This document shows, piece after piece, positions 8,782 to 17,234 of a stretch of 34,086 nucleotides of DNA. The DNA comes from Anoxypelagibacter denitrificans (lineage in GTDB: Bacteria; Pseudomonadota; Alphaproteobacteria; Pelagibacterales; Pelagibacteraceae). Below the pieces are notes generated by a model. That model had not been told where the DNA came from. It saw only the letters and a list, made by a program, of their open reading frames with translations, and did no database searches. A program made the translations under genes and the position numbers. The stretch's first letter is position 1, and every line of letters starts with the position of its first letter. Where the stretch lies: the NCBI GenBank assembly GCA_017640265.1, contig JAGFVZ010000003.1, forward strand, positions 1 through 34,086. The letters are read 5' to 3'.

Positions 8782-10347
8782 TTATATTCCTTTCGTTTTT
8801 CTCTGCTCGTACTCTTGTGGAGCAGTTTTTTTTCTTTTGATAATCATCTTATTTAATGCATTTAAATAAGCGTTCGCTGAGGCAACAAGAGTATCTGTGT
8901 CAGCTGCCTGACCAACAGTTGTTTTACCTTTTTCTTCAATTCTCACACTTACCGTAGCTTGGGCATCCGTTCCTTCTGTTACGGCGTGCACCTGATACAA
9001 TTGAAGTTTTACTTCGTGAGGATATATTTTTTTTATACATTTAAAAATGGCATCTACCGGTCCGTCTCCAGTTTCGCTAGCTTTTTTAATTTCACCATAA
9101 ACTTCTAGTATCATATCTGCTTTTTGCGGTTCTCCTGTTCCAGCAAATACTCTAAGAGATTTCAAATTAATAACGTTGCTTTCCTTAATTAAGCTATCAT
9201 CGACCAAAGCTGCTATGTCTTCGTCATAAACGTGTTTCTTTTTATCGGCAAGAACTTTAAATTTACCGAAAGCAATTTGAATTACATCGTCAGTAATTCC
9301 TGTATAACCAAGATCGCTCAATTTATCCTTAAAAGCATGTCTTCCAGAATGTTTTCCCATAACTAATGAAGTTTGTTTTACGCCTACACTTTCAGGAGTC
9401 ATAATCTCATAGGTATTTTTATGCTTTAACATTCCGTCTTGGTGGATGCCAGATTCGTGAGCAAAAGCATTTTTTCCAACGATTGCTTTATTAAATTGAA
9501 CTGGAAAGCCAGTAGCATTTGAAACAATTTTAGATGCTTTGCTTAACAAGCTTGTATTAATTCCAGTTTTAAAAGGCATTAAATCGCTTCTAGTTTTCAT
9601 TGCCATTACGATTTCTTCTAGAGCAGCGTTTCCAGCTCTTTCACCAATTCCGTTTATGGTACATTCCACTTGTCTAGCTCCAGCTATTACTCCTGCTAAA
9701 GAGTTTGCAACTGCCAAGCCTAAATCATTGTGACAGTGAGTTGATAAAATTGCCTTATCAATATTTGGAACTTTATTAATTAATGTTTCAATAATTTTTT
9801 TAAATTCTGAAGGAATGGAATAGCCAACAGTGTCAGGTATATTGATTGTTCTTGCACCACATTTGATTGCAAGTTCAACTGTCTTACACATGAAATCCAT
9901 GTCAGTTCTTGTCCCGTCTTCACATGACCACTCAACATCATCTGTAAATTTTCTAGCGTATGTAACGTGTTCTTTAATTGACTCTAACACTTCTTTAGAA
10001 GATTTGTTTAATTTGTGCTTCATGTGTAGTGGGCTTGTAGAAATAAAAGTATGAATTCTAAATCTTGGTGCTGCTTTCAAAGCCTCATGGCAAGCATCAA
10101 TATCTTTCTTTGTATGCCTTGATAATCCTGCTGGAATAGAATTTTTTAAAATTTTGCTTATTGCTGTTACTGCTTCAAAATCTCCGGGAGAAGCAATTGG
10201 AAAGCCTGCTTCAATAACATCAATTCCTAATTCATCAAAAACTCTTGAGATTTGAATTTTTTCTTCAAGACTCATAGAGGCACCTGGAGACTGTTCTCCA
10301 TCTCTTAGAGTCGTATCGAATATAATAATTTTATCCTTATCAGCCAT
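8782..10347 (-). CDS. leuA: 2-isopropylmalate synthase
   Basis: 521 residues. The catalytic TIM barrel opens with FDTTLRDGEQSPGA (metal/substrate residues Arg15-Asp16). It carries STHCHNDLG (metal ligands His205 and His207) and GIGERAGNAALEE, and the linker has GKHSGRHAFKDKL. The C-terminal third (about 390-510) is the LeuA regulatory domain that binds leucine in characterised homologues, so feedback inhibition is likely. The enzyme condenses acetyl-CoA with 2-oxoisovalerate, the first committed step to leucine. Citramalate synthase and homocitrate synthase are relatives, but length and the ilv neighbours favour LeuA. It has its own promoter with an overlapping perfect dyad, and runs directly into mreB. 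Confidence 0.95.
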   Translation of the reverse strand: MADKDKIIIFDTTLRDGEQSPGASMSLEEKIQISRVFDELGIDVIEAGFPIASPGDFEAVTAISKILKNSIPAGLSRHTKKDIDACHEALKAAPRFRIHTFISTSPLHMKHKLNKSSKEVLESIKEHVTYARKFTDDVEWSCEDGTRTDMDFMCKTVELAIKCGARTINIPDTVGYSIPSEFKKIIETLINKVPNIDKAILSTHCHNDLGLAVANSLAGVIAGARQVECTINGIGERAGNAALEEIVMAMKTRSDLMPFKTGINTSLLSKASKIVSNATGFPVQFNKAIVGKNAFAHESGIHQDGMLKHKNTYEIMTPESVGVKQTSLVMGKHSGRHAFKDKLSDLGYTGITDDVIQIAFGKFKVLADKKKHVYDEDIAALVDDSLIKESNVINLKSLRVFAGTGEPQKADMILEVYGEIKKASETGDGPVDAIFKCIKKIYPHEVKLQLYQVHAVTEGTDAQATVSVRIEEKGKTTVGQAADTDTLVASANAYLNALNKMIIKRKKTAPQEYEQRKTKGI

Positions 10348-10372
10348 ACTGTTTAGTAATAATTTAGTGCCT

Positions 10373-10392
10373 CGTATAATACAATTTATACG
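10373..10392. promoter_or_regulatory. Perfect 20-bp dyad overlapping the leuA -10 box (candidate operator)
   Basis: CGTATAA, a six-base spacer TACAAT, then TTATACG: seven-base arms that match perfectly. The dyad covers the -10 element and part of the -35/-10 spacer, the classic place for a repressor to block RNA polymerase. No other copy was noticed in the window, and no regulator gene is adjacent, so the binding protein is unknown. Confidence 0.45.
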
Positions 10393-10403
10393 TTAATTTG
10401 CAA
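10376..10403 (-). promoter_or_regulatory. leuA promoter
   Basis: On the minus strand TTGCAA (10403-10398), a 16-base spacer and TATTAT (10381-10376) form a good sigma-70-type promoter. The predicted transcript start is near 10368, giving a leader of about 20 bases before the leuA ATG. This is the last clear promoter upstream of the whole mreB-rodA group. I saw no leader peptide or attenuator hairpin in the leader. Confidence 0.55.
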
Positions 10404-10446
10404 AATATTTATTACAAAAAAATTAATTTTTAAAGATCAGACAGGG

Positions 10447-11466
10447 TTAATTCTTGGATTTGTCAACTAATTTACTCTTTCCAATCCAAGGCATTAAATC
10501 TCTGAGTTTTTTTCCAACTTTCTCAATTGGATGATTGGCTAAATCAGATCTCATTTTTAAAAAATTCTTTTGTCCGTTCTTACATTCGTCCATCCATTGT
10601 TTAGTAAACTTCCCGGATTGAATGTCTTTTAAGACTTCTTTCATTCTTTCTTTTGTTTTGGCATCAATTATTTTTTTTCCAGCAGTATATTCTCCATACT
10701 CGGCTGTATTAGAAATTGAGTAATTCATATTGGCGATTCCACCTTCGTAAATTAAATCTACAATAAGTTTAACTTCATGAAGACATTCAAAGTATGCCAT
10801 TTCTGGTGGGTAACCTGCTTCGACCAAAGTTTCAAATCCATTTTTAATAAGTTCAACTAGTCCTCCGCAAAGAACAGTTTGTTCTCCGAATAAATCAGTT
10901 TCACACTCATCTTTAAAAGTTGTTTCAATAATTCCTGATTTTCCTCCACCAATTGCGTTTGCATAAGACATGGCAAGATCCCTCGCTTTACCAGAACTAT
11001 CTTTGTGAATAGCCATTAAACAAGGAACCCCTCCTCCTCTTTGATACTCGCTTCGAACTAAATGTCCTGGACCTTTGGGTGCTACCATGAACACATCCAA
11101 ATCTTTTCTTGAATTAATTAAATTAAAATGAATATTTAAACCGTGAGCAAAAGCCAAACTTGTACCTTGCCTCATTCTTTGCTCAATATGATTTTTATAA
11201 ATTGTTGATTGAAGTTCGTCAGGAGTTAATACCATTACTACGTCGGCCCAAGCTGCAGCATCAGATAAAGACATAACTTTTAATCCTTTGCTTTCAGCTT
11301 TTTTTATACTTGAAGAACCTTCTCTTAATGCTACAACAACTTCTTTTACTCCACTGTCTCTTAAATTTAAAGCGTGCGCATGTCCTTGGCTTCCATATCC
11401 AAATATTGCAACTTTTTTTTCCTTAATAAGATTAACGTTCGCATCTTTTTCATAAAACATTTTCAT
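10447..11466 (-). CDS. ilvC: Ketol-acid reductoisomerase (class I, NADP-dependent)
   Basis: 339 residues, the short class I form. The Rossmann loop GYGSQG is at 23-28, and the cofactor loop LREGSSS (Arg48 and following serines) indicates NADPH preference. Further family motifs are KGPGHLVRSEYQRGGGVPCL, DLFGEQTVLCGG and the substrate loop YSISNTAEYG. It isomerises and reduces acetolactate or acetohydroxybutyrate in valine, leucine and isoleucine synthesis; it needs Mg2+. The first ATG at 11466 is preceded by AAGGAA at a suitable distance; a second ATG lies two codons later. It follows ilvH by 16 bases and ends 99 bases before leuA. Confidence 0.97.
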   Translation of the reverse strand: MKMFYEKDANVNLIKEKKVAIFGYGSQGHAHALNLRDSGVKEVVVALREGSSSIKKAESKGLKVMSLSDAAAWADVVMVLTPDELQSTIYKNHIEQRMRQGTSLAFAHGLNIHFNLINSRKDLDVFMVAPKGPGHLVRSEYQRGGGVPCLMAIHKDSSGKARDLAMSYANAIGGGKSGIIETTFKDECETDLFGEQTVLCGGLVELIKNGFETLVEAGYPPEMAYFECLHEVKLIVDLIYEGGIANMNYSISNTAEYGEYTAGKKIIDAKTKERMKEVLKDIQSGKFTKQWMDECKNGQKNFLKMRSDLANHPIEKVGKKLRDLMPWIGKSKLVDKSKN

Positions 11467-11482
11467 TTTATTATTTCCTTTT

Positions 11483-12031
11483 CTACTTAAAAACTCTTGA
11501 CCCTCTTGTCATGGCAACGGCACCAGTTCTTGATGTACTTGCTAATCCAAGTGGTCCTAAAACTTCAATTAATTTATCAATTTCCCTTCTTAATGCAGTT
11601 ACCTGAATAACAAAAGACTTTTTTGACTTATCTACTATAATGGAGTTATATTTTTTACAAATTTTTTTAGCTTTTTCTTGATTTTTCTTTGATGAAACTA
11701 CCTTAAATAAAGCTAGCTCTTTAAACAAAATTTTTGGATCATTTCTCTTAAAATCAGCGACTTTGTGAACTGGAATGAGTTTTGTTAATTGAAGTTTTAT
11801 CTGCTCTATAACTTCAGGTGTTCCTGAAGTTACAATTGTAATTCTAGATATATGTTTTTTCTTATCGACTTCTGCAACAGTTAAGGATTCTATATTATAG
11901 CCTCTTCCTGAAAATAGACCAACCACTCTGGCCAAAACACCGGTCTCATTATCAACCCAAACAACAATAATATGATGTTCGCTTCTACCAAATTTACCGG
12001 GTTCACTATAAGCTGATTTAGATTTTTTCAT
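11483..12031 (-). CDS. ilvH: Acetolactate synthase small (regulatory) subunit
   Basis: 182 residues. An ACT domain at about 20-95 (HHIIVVWVDNETGVLARVVGLFSGRGYNIESLTVA) is followed by the C-terminal ALS small-subunit domain (LALFKV, then ALRREIDKLIEVLGPLGLASTSRTGAVAMTRG). This subunit activates the catalytic subunit and confers valine feedback inhibition in characterised systems. It overlaps the end of ilvB by one base (TAATG), consistent with stoichiometric production. It has an unusual polar N-terminal extension of about 18 residues before the ACT strand. Naming as ilvH or ilvN is a convention issue. Confidence 0.95.
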   Translation of the reverse strand: MKKSKSAYSEPGKFGRSEHHIIVVWVDNETGVLARVVGLFSGRGYNIESLTVAEVDKKKHISRITIVTSGTPEVIEQIKLQLTKLIPVHKVADFKRNDPKILFKELALFKVVSSKKNQEKAKKICKKYNSIIVDKSKKSFVIQVTALRREIDKLIEVLGPLGLASTSRTGAVAMTRGSRVFK

Positions 12032-13800
12032 TAAACTAAGGTTTTCCCTTCATCAGAAACTTCTTCTTTTTCATCTCGAGAACCTAATAACATTTCATTA
12101 TGAGGTTTTCCAGACGGGATCATTGGATAACAATTTTCTCCTTTATCGACCTCACAATCAAAAATCACAGGTTTATCAACGTCGATCATTTCTTTTATTT
12201 TATTATCAAGTTCGCTAGGTTTTGTTGCTCTAATTCCAACGCAACCATAGGCCTCAGCTAATTTTACAAAGTCGGGTAATGCAGCAGTGTAACTTTCTGA
12301 ATAATTTTTTTCGTGCAAAAGTTCTTGCCATTGTCTAACCATTCCCATGTATTGATTGTTTAGAATAAAAATTTTAATTGGTAAACGATGTTGCATTGCT
12401 GTTGACATCTCCTGCATAGTCATTAGGACAGATGCTTCACCAGCTATATCTATTACTAATTTTCCAGGATTTGCTATTTGAACACCGACTGCCGCTGGTA
12501 ATCCATATCCCATGGTCCCCAGTCCACCCGAAGTCATCAATCTATTAGGTTTATTAAATTTATAATGTTGTGCCGCCCACATCTGATGTTGACCAACTTC
12601 TGTCGTAATAAATGTGTCTTTGTTTTTGGTTAGCTCATAAAGTCTTTTTACAGCATGCTGTGGCTTAATCACTGTATCGCTGTTTATAAAATTTAGAGAT
12701 CTTCTCTCTCTCCATTTTTCAATTTGCTTCCACCACTTTGAAGTCTTTTGTTTATTTGAATTTAAAAAATCTTTATTTTTTTCTTTAAATACCGTTATTA
12801 AATTTTTTAGCAAACTACCTACATCGCTAATGATTGAAAGATCAACTTTTACATTTTTTCCGATAGAAGAAGGATCAATATCTATATGAACCTTTTTTGA
12901 CTTTGGTGAAAATTCATCAACTTTACCTGTAATTCTATCATCAAAGCGTGCTCCGATGTTGATCATTAAATCACAATCATGCATTGCATTATTTGCTTCG
13001 TATGTTCCGTGCATACCTAACATTCCTAAAAATTGCGGATCATCTCCTGGATAAGCTCCTAAACCTGTTAAAGTTGATGTGATAGGAAAGCCGGTTAACG
13101 AAACCAGTTCTCTAACTAGCTTGCTTGCTTCAGGTCCAGAATTAATTACCCCGCCACCAGTATAAAATATTGGTCTGGATGATTGTTTCATCATTTTAAT
13201 CAATTGGTCTAAATGTTTTGAATTAATTTTCTTATTTCCTCCGCCATTAAATGTCTTGTTCAAATTATTTTTTTTAAATTTATATTTGCCTTTTTTGAAC
13301 TGAACATCTTTTGGAATATCAACTAAAACTGGTCCGGGTCTTCCAGTTGTTGCCACCTCGAAAGCTTTATGTATGGTGTTTGCTAAATCATTAACATCTT
13401 TAACTAACCAATTATGTTTTGTGCATGGTCTAGTAATTCCAGTTGTGTCACACTCTTGAAAAGCATCGGTTCCGATTAAATGAGTTGGAACTTGGCCGCT
13501 AATGCAAACGATAGGAATTGAATCCATATATGCATCTGTTAATGCAGTAACCGCATTGGTAACTCCTGGTCCGGATGTAACAAACATCACACCAGGTTTT
13601 CTCGATGAACGAGCATAACCTTCTGCAGCATGACCAGCACCTTGTTCATGTCTTACCAAAATATGTTTTATTGATTTGTGATTTTTTAATTCATCATAAA
13701 TCGGAAGAACAGCCCCTCCAGGATAGCCAAAAACATGTTTTACTTTTTGGTCCTCAAGACACTTAAATACAATTTCTGCTCCAGAAAATACTTTTCCCAT
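12031..13800 (-). CDS. ilvB: Acetolactate synthase large (catalytic) subunit
   Basis: 589 residues of the thiamine-diphosphate family. The catalytic glutamate is Glu52 in RHEQGAGHAAEGYAR; TSGPGVTN follows; the central domain has GARFDDRITGKV; and the ThDP domain ends in ILNNQYMGMVRQWQ. It joins two pyruvates (or pyruvate with 2-oxobutyrate), the first common step of branched-chain amino acid synthesis. The metal-binding motif usually written GDGS reads GEAS here (Glu455). This change may be normal for the lineage, because all other catalytic features are intact. The gene follows miaA by 30 bases and overlaps ilvH by one base. Confidence 0.96.
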   Translation of the reverse strand: MGKVFSGAEIVFKCLEDQKVKHVFGYPGGAVLPIYDELKNHKSIKHILVRHEQGAGHAAEGYARSSRKPGVMFVTSGPGVTNAVTALTDAYMDSIPIVCISGQVPTHLIGTDAFQECDTTGITRPCTKHNWLVKDVNDLANTIHKAFEVATTGRPGPVLVDIPKDVQFKKGKYKFKKNNLNKTFNGGGNKKINSKHLDQLIKMMKQSSRPIFYTGGGVINSGPEASKLVRELVSLTGFPITSTLTGLGAYPGDDPQFLGMLGMHGTYEANNAMHDCDLMINIGARFDDRITGKVDEFSPKSKKVHIDIDPSSIGKNVKVDLSIISDVGSLLKNLITVFKEKNKDFLNSNKQKTSKWWKQIEKWRERRSLNFINSDTVIKPQHAVKRLYELTKNKDTFITTEVGQHQMWAAQHYKFNKPNRLMTSGGLGTMGYGLPAAVGVQIANPGKLVIDIAGEASVLMTMQEMSTAMQHRLPIKIFILNNQYMGMVRQWQELLHEKNYSESYTAALPDFVKLAEAYGCVGIRATKPSELDNKIKEMIDVDKPVIFDCEVDKGENCYPMIPSGKPHNEMLLGSRDEKEEVSDEGKTLV

Positions 13801-13830
13801 ATTTGTAATCTATCTTAGGAAAATTTAGGG

Positions 13831-14754
13831 TCAAGTTTTAGATAAATAACTCAGAACTTTTTTTAGTAAATCAAGATAATTGACATCAACAAATCCCTTC
13901 CAATCTTGCATCTGACCTCTTTGCCAAGTACGTTGTCTTTTGGCATACTGCCTAGTTTTTATAAGTACTTTCTCTTTTAATTCTTTCACTGAAATTTTTT
14001 TATCTAAGAATAATCCAATTTCTTTAAGTCCTATTATAGAATTTGAAGTATGTAATGTGTGCGAGGATAGACCTGATTCAATATATTTTTTAGTTTCCTC
14101 TATAGCGCCATTTTTCAACATATCTAGAAATCTTTTTTTTATTCTCTTTTCTAACTCTGGCTTAGGTGGAATAAGACAAATTTTTAAAAATTCACTAGGG
14201 TTAAAATATTTTTTATTTTTCTTTTTTTGCCATTCACTTAAAGTTATGCCCGTAGCATCATAGACTGAAATTGCACGAGAAACTCTTTGTATATCATTTC
14301 TGTTTATACCTTCAAAAATTTTTGGATATCTTTTGCCGTAGTGATTTTGCATCATCCATTTTCCTATCGGATTTAAATAGCTATAATCAATTTTTGGAAC
14401 CTCAGGAATTTTCACTAGTCCATCTATTAAAACCTTAAAATATAGACCTGTTCCACCAACTACTAATGCTGGTTTTCCTTTTTTATTTATGTCTTTAATT
14501 TTTTTTACAGCTAACTCATACCAAGAACCAACTGAAAAGTTTTCTTTTACTGAAACAAATCCGTACAAATGGTGTTTAACACTTTTTTCATTAGGTCTTG
14601 CAGATAAAACTTTAACTTCTTTATAAACTTGCATGCTATCTGCATTAACGATTTCACCATTAAATTCTTTAGCAATATCCACGGCTAACCTCGATTTGCC
14701 TGATGCAGTCGGCCCAAATAAAAGGATTATTTTTTTTTTAGTTTTTTTTGACAA
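13831..14754 (-). CDS. miaA: tRNA dimethylallyltransferase
   Basis: 307 residues. The P-loop GPTASGKS is at 14-21, followed by the substrate block EIVNADSMQVYKE and then VVGGTGLYFKVLIDGL. The C-terminal part contains QYAKRQRTWQRGQ, the conserved end of the MiaA catalytic core. The enzyme attaches dimethylallyl to A37 of tRNAs reading UNN codons, improving decoding. It lies one base after degP and 30 bases before ilvB, so it is part of the long hflK-to-ilvC transcription unit. Length is normal. Confidence 0.95.
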   Translation of the reverse strand: MSKKTKKKIILLFGPTASGKSRLAVDIAKEFNGEIVNADSMQVYKEVKVLSARPNEKSVKHHLYGFVSVKENFSVGSWYELAVKKIKDINKKGKPALVVGGTGLYFKVLIDGLVKIPEVPKIDYSYLNPIGKWMMQNHYGKRYPKIFEGINRNDIQRVSRAISVYDATGITLSEWQKKKNKKYFNPSEFLKICLIPPKPELEKRIKKRFLDMLKNGAIEETKKYIESGLSSHTLHTSNSIIGLKEIGLFLDKKISVKELKEKVLIKTRQYAKRQRTWQRGQMQDWKGFVDVNYLDLLKKVLSYLSKT

Positions 14755-14755
14755 G

Positions 14756-16171
14756 TTACTTTATTTTGACAGTCCCATAACTTGGTTGGTTATTTCGATT
14801 AATAAATCTAATTAATATTGTTTTCTTACCATTTGAAATTATTTGTTTTGCTACTTTTTTTAAATCCTCTGTATCTCTTATAGGTTTTTTTTGTAACTCA
14901 ACAATTATATCCCCGGGTGTGAGCAATCTTGATAGAGAGCTTCTGGGTGAAATATCAACTACAATCACGCCTTTTAAATTTACGTCCAGTTTTCTTTTTT
15001 CGATTTCATCAGAACTTAAATTTGACACGGTAATTTTTAAATCCTCTATTTCAACTTCTTTATTTTTTTTAGCAGGTTTGTTTTCAGCTATAAACTCCTT
15101 TGAAGATTCAAGTCTGCCTAAAACTAATTTTTTGTTAATTGATTTTTTATTTCTCCAAATCTTTATAGAAACATTTTTACCTACTTTAGTGTTAGCAACA
15201 ATTTTAGGAAGATTTCTCATGGTATTTATTTCGTTTCCATCAAATTCTAAAATTATATCTCCAGGTTCAATGCCTGCTTTTTCAGCAGGACTATTTTGAG
15301 ATACCCCGGCCACAAGCGCTCCTTTCGGTGTATCCAAATTTTGAACTTCTGCAATTTCTTTTGTCACTTCTTGAATTCTTACTCCCAACCAACCACGTTT
15401 CGTTTCCCCGTATTTTATTAATTGGCTAATTATATTTGATGCTACATTTGAAGGAATTGCAAAGCCAATTCCGATTGATCCCGATTGTCCTGGTGCAATG
15501 ATTGCTGTATTGATTCCTATAACCTTTCCCTCTAAATTAAATAAAGGACCTCCTGAATTTCCCTGATTGATTGAAGCATCGGTTTGAATAAAATCGTCAT
15601 ATCGAGTTAAATTAATATCTCGATTTCTTGCAGAAATTATTCCAGAGGTCACTGTACCGCCTAAACCAAAAGGGTTTCCAATTGCCACTACCCAATCTCC
15701 TACTCTGGCTTTGTCAGAATTTCCGAACTCAACAGATGTAAACTTGCTCGAAGAATCAATTTTTAGCACAGCTAAATCTGCATATGGATCAGAGCCAATA
15801 ACCTTAGCTTCATATTCTTTGCTGTCGATCTTTACTATTATATCGTCCGCATTTGCAATAACATGGTTGTTTGTAACTATAGTTCCATCTTTATCAATTA
15901 TAAATCCAGATCCTAGTGAAGTGGCCTTTCTTTCTGTTGGTCTTTCAAATTCTTTAAACATGTCCTCAAATGGTGATCCTGGAGGAAACTGAAATGGAAA
16001 AGGATTAGCCTGAGTTTTTATTGTTTGAGTGGTTGAAATATTGACCACAGATGGCATTAGTTTTTCAGCTAAATCAGCAAAAGAATTTGGGATTTGTTTC
16101 GCGTACAAATTACCATTAAATAAAATAAGTAATACAAATAATTTTAATGTTATTTTTTTGAAAGTACTCAT
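14756..16171 (-). CDS. degP: DegP/HtrA-family periplasmic serine protease
   Basis: 471 residues. A signal peptide (hydrophobic core about 9-23, likely cleavage after NLYA) exports it to the periplasm. The trypsin-like domain carries the complete triad: His103 in TNNHVIA, Asp132 in YADLAVLKID and Ser206 in QGNSGGPLF. Two PDZ domains follow (about 255-350 and 375-465). HtrA proteases degrade or refold misfolded envelope proteins. Its place just after hflK-hflC-DUF2065 is the common alphaproteobacterial order and points to a joint quality-control unit. There is no gap to the preceding DUF2065 stop. DegP versus DegQ cannot be decided. Confidence 0.95.
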   Translation of the reverse strand: MSTFKKITLKLFVLLILFNGNLYAKQIPNSFADLAEKLMPSVVNISTTQTIKTQANPFPFQFPPGSPFEDMFKEFERPTERKATSLGSGFIIDKDGTIVTNNHVIANADDIIVKIDSKEYEAKVIGSDPYADLAVLKIDSSSKFTSVEFGNSDKARVGDWVVAIGNPFGLGGTVTSGIISARNRDINLTRYDDFIQTDASINQGNSGGPLFNLEGKVIGINTAIIAPGQSGSIGIGFAIPSNVASNIISQLIKYGETKRGWLGVRIQEVTKEIAEVQNLDTPKGALVAGVSQNSPAEKAGIEPGDIILEFDGNEINTMRNLPKIVANTKVGKNVSIKIWRNKKSINKKLVLGRLESSKEFIAENKPAKKNKEVEIEDLKITVSNLSSDEIEKRKLDVNLKGVIVVDISPRSSLSRLLTPGDIIVELQKKPIRDTEDLKKVAKQIISNGKKTILIRFINRNNQPSYGTVKIK

Positions 16172-16357
16172 TTAACTTTTCCCAAACCACACTATGATGA
16201 ATCCTAATACCGCAAATATCATACCAACTGTCCTTAAACTATTTGCTGGCATAACCTCAATTAACTTAGACATATTCTTGATTTTTGACGGAAACAAGGC
16301 GCAGAGAAGACCTTCGATAAACAAAATTAAACCAATAGCAATGATAAATTCCTTCAT
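16172..16357 (-). CDS. DUF2065 (YjeT-like) small membrane protein
   Basis: 61 residues with two hydrophobic helices (about 3-22 and 42-59) and the family core GLLCALFPSKIKNM, then LRTVGMIFAVLGFIIVW. The function of DUF2065 is unknown. It is commonly found beside hflK/hflC, and here it sits between hflC (10-base gap) and degP (no gap), so it probably acts with the HflKC membrane complex or the protease. Its short length is normal for the family. Confidence 0.88.
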   Translation of the reverse strand: MKEFIIAIGLILFIEGLLCALFPSKIKNMSKLIEVMPANSLRTVGMIFAVLGFIIVWFGKS

Positions 16358-16367
16358 GCCTTAGCAT

Positions 16368-17234
16368 TTATTGTTTTTTGATGATTCCAGTTTTTCCAAA
16401 GAATTTAAAAAAGTCACTATCCGGTGACAAAATTAGTGAAGTATCTCCTCCAATTAAAGCCTTTTCATAAGCTTGCATGGCTCTGTAAAAAGAAAAAAAA
16501 TCAGGATCTTTTCCGAAAGCATCTGCGAAAATTTTGTTTCTTTTCCCATCGCCTTCACCTTTCATGATTTCAGATTGTTTATTTGCATTTGCCAAAATGA
16601 CTGTTACCTCTTTATCTGCTGTTGAGGTAATTGTAACTGCCATCTCAGCACCTTTTGCTCTAAATTCCTTTGCTTCTCTTTCTCTTTCAGTCTGCATTCT
16701 CTTGTATATAGCTTCACTATTTGCTTGTGGAAGATCGGCTCTTTTAATTCTTACATCAATAATTGTTATACCAAAGCCTTCTGCTTCAGTATTAACGCCC
16801 TCTTGAATAATTGCCATTTGCTTTGTTCTATCTTCAGATAACAGTGTTGCAAGACTCTGTGTACCTAAAACACTTCTTAATCTTGAATTAATAATGGTAG
16901 CCAATCTTGATCTCGCTACTCTCTCGTCGCCCACTGAAATGTAAAATTTTAATGGATCAACAATCTTAAATCTTGCATAAGCATCAACGATTAATCTTTT
17001 TTGGTCGGATGCAATAACTTCTTCTGGTTGAGGATCTAAACTTAATATTCTACGATCTAAAAACACAACATTCTGAATAAAAGGAATTTTTACCTGAAGA
17101 CCTGGTTTAGTAATTAGTTTCTTAGGATCTCCAAATTGCAAAACAATAGCTTGGTTAATTTCTTGTACTACAAAAAGTGATTGGTATGCTATCACTCCTA
17201 GAACAACCAGTATTGGAATCAAAAATTTTTTCAT
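16368..17234 (-). CDS. hflC: HflC, SPFH-domain modulator of FtsH
   Basis: 288 residues. One N-terminal membrane helix (about 4-22) precedes an SPFH/prohibitin domain (about 20-190) with FVVQEINQAIVLQFGDP, IIDVRIKRADLPQ and the conserved MQTEREREAKEFRAKGAE stretch. HflC and HflK assemble a large periplasmic cage around the FtsH protease in the inner membrane and modulate turnover of membrane proteins. The gene overlaps hflK by four bases (ATGA), as usual for this pair. No defect is visible. Confidence 0.96.
   Translation of the reverse strand: MKKFLIPILVVLGVIAYQSLFVVQEINQAIVLQFGDPKKLITKPGLQVKIPFIQNVVFLDRRILSLDPQPEEVIASDQKRLIVDAYARFKIVDPLKFYISVGDERVARSRLATIINSRLRSVLGTQSLATLLSEDRTKQMAIIQEGVNTEAEGFGITIIDVRIKRADLPQANSEAIYKRMQTEREREAKEFRAKGAEMAVTITSTADKEVTVILANANKQSEIMKGEGDGKRNKIFADAFGKDPDFFSFYRAMQAYEKALIGGDTSLILSPDSDFFKFFGKTGIIKKQ

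Noticed and set aside
10405..10446. Rho-independent terminator after ilvC
   Set aside because: The AAAAATTAATTTTT stretch is self-complementary but has no GC stem and no room for a loop, so I do not call it.
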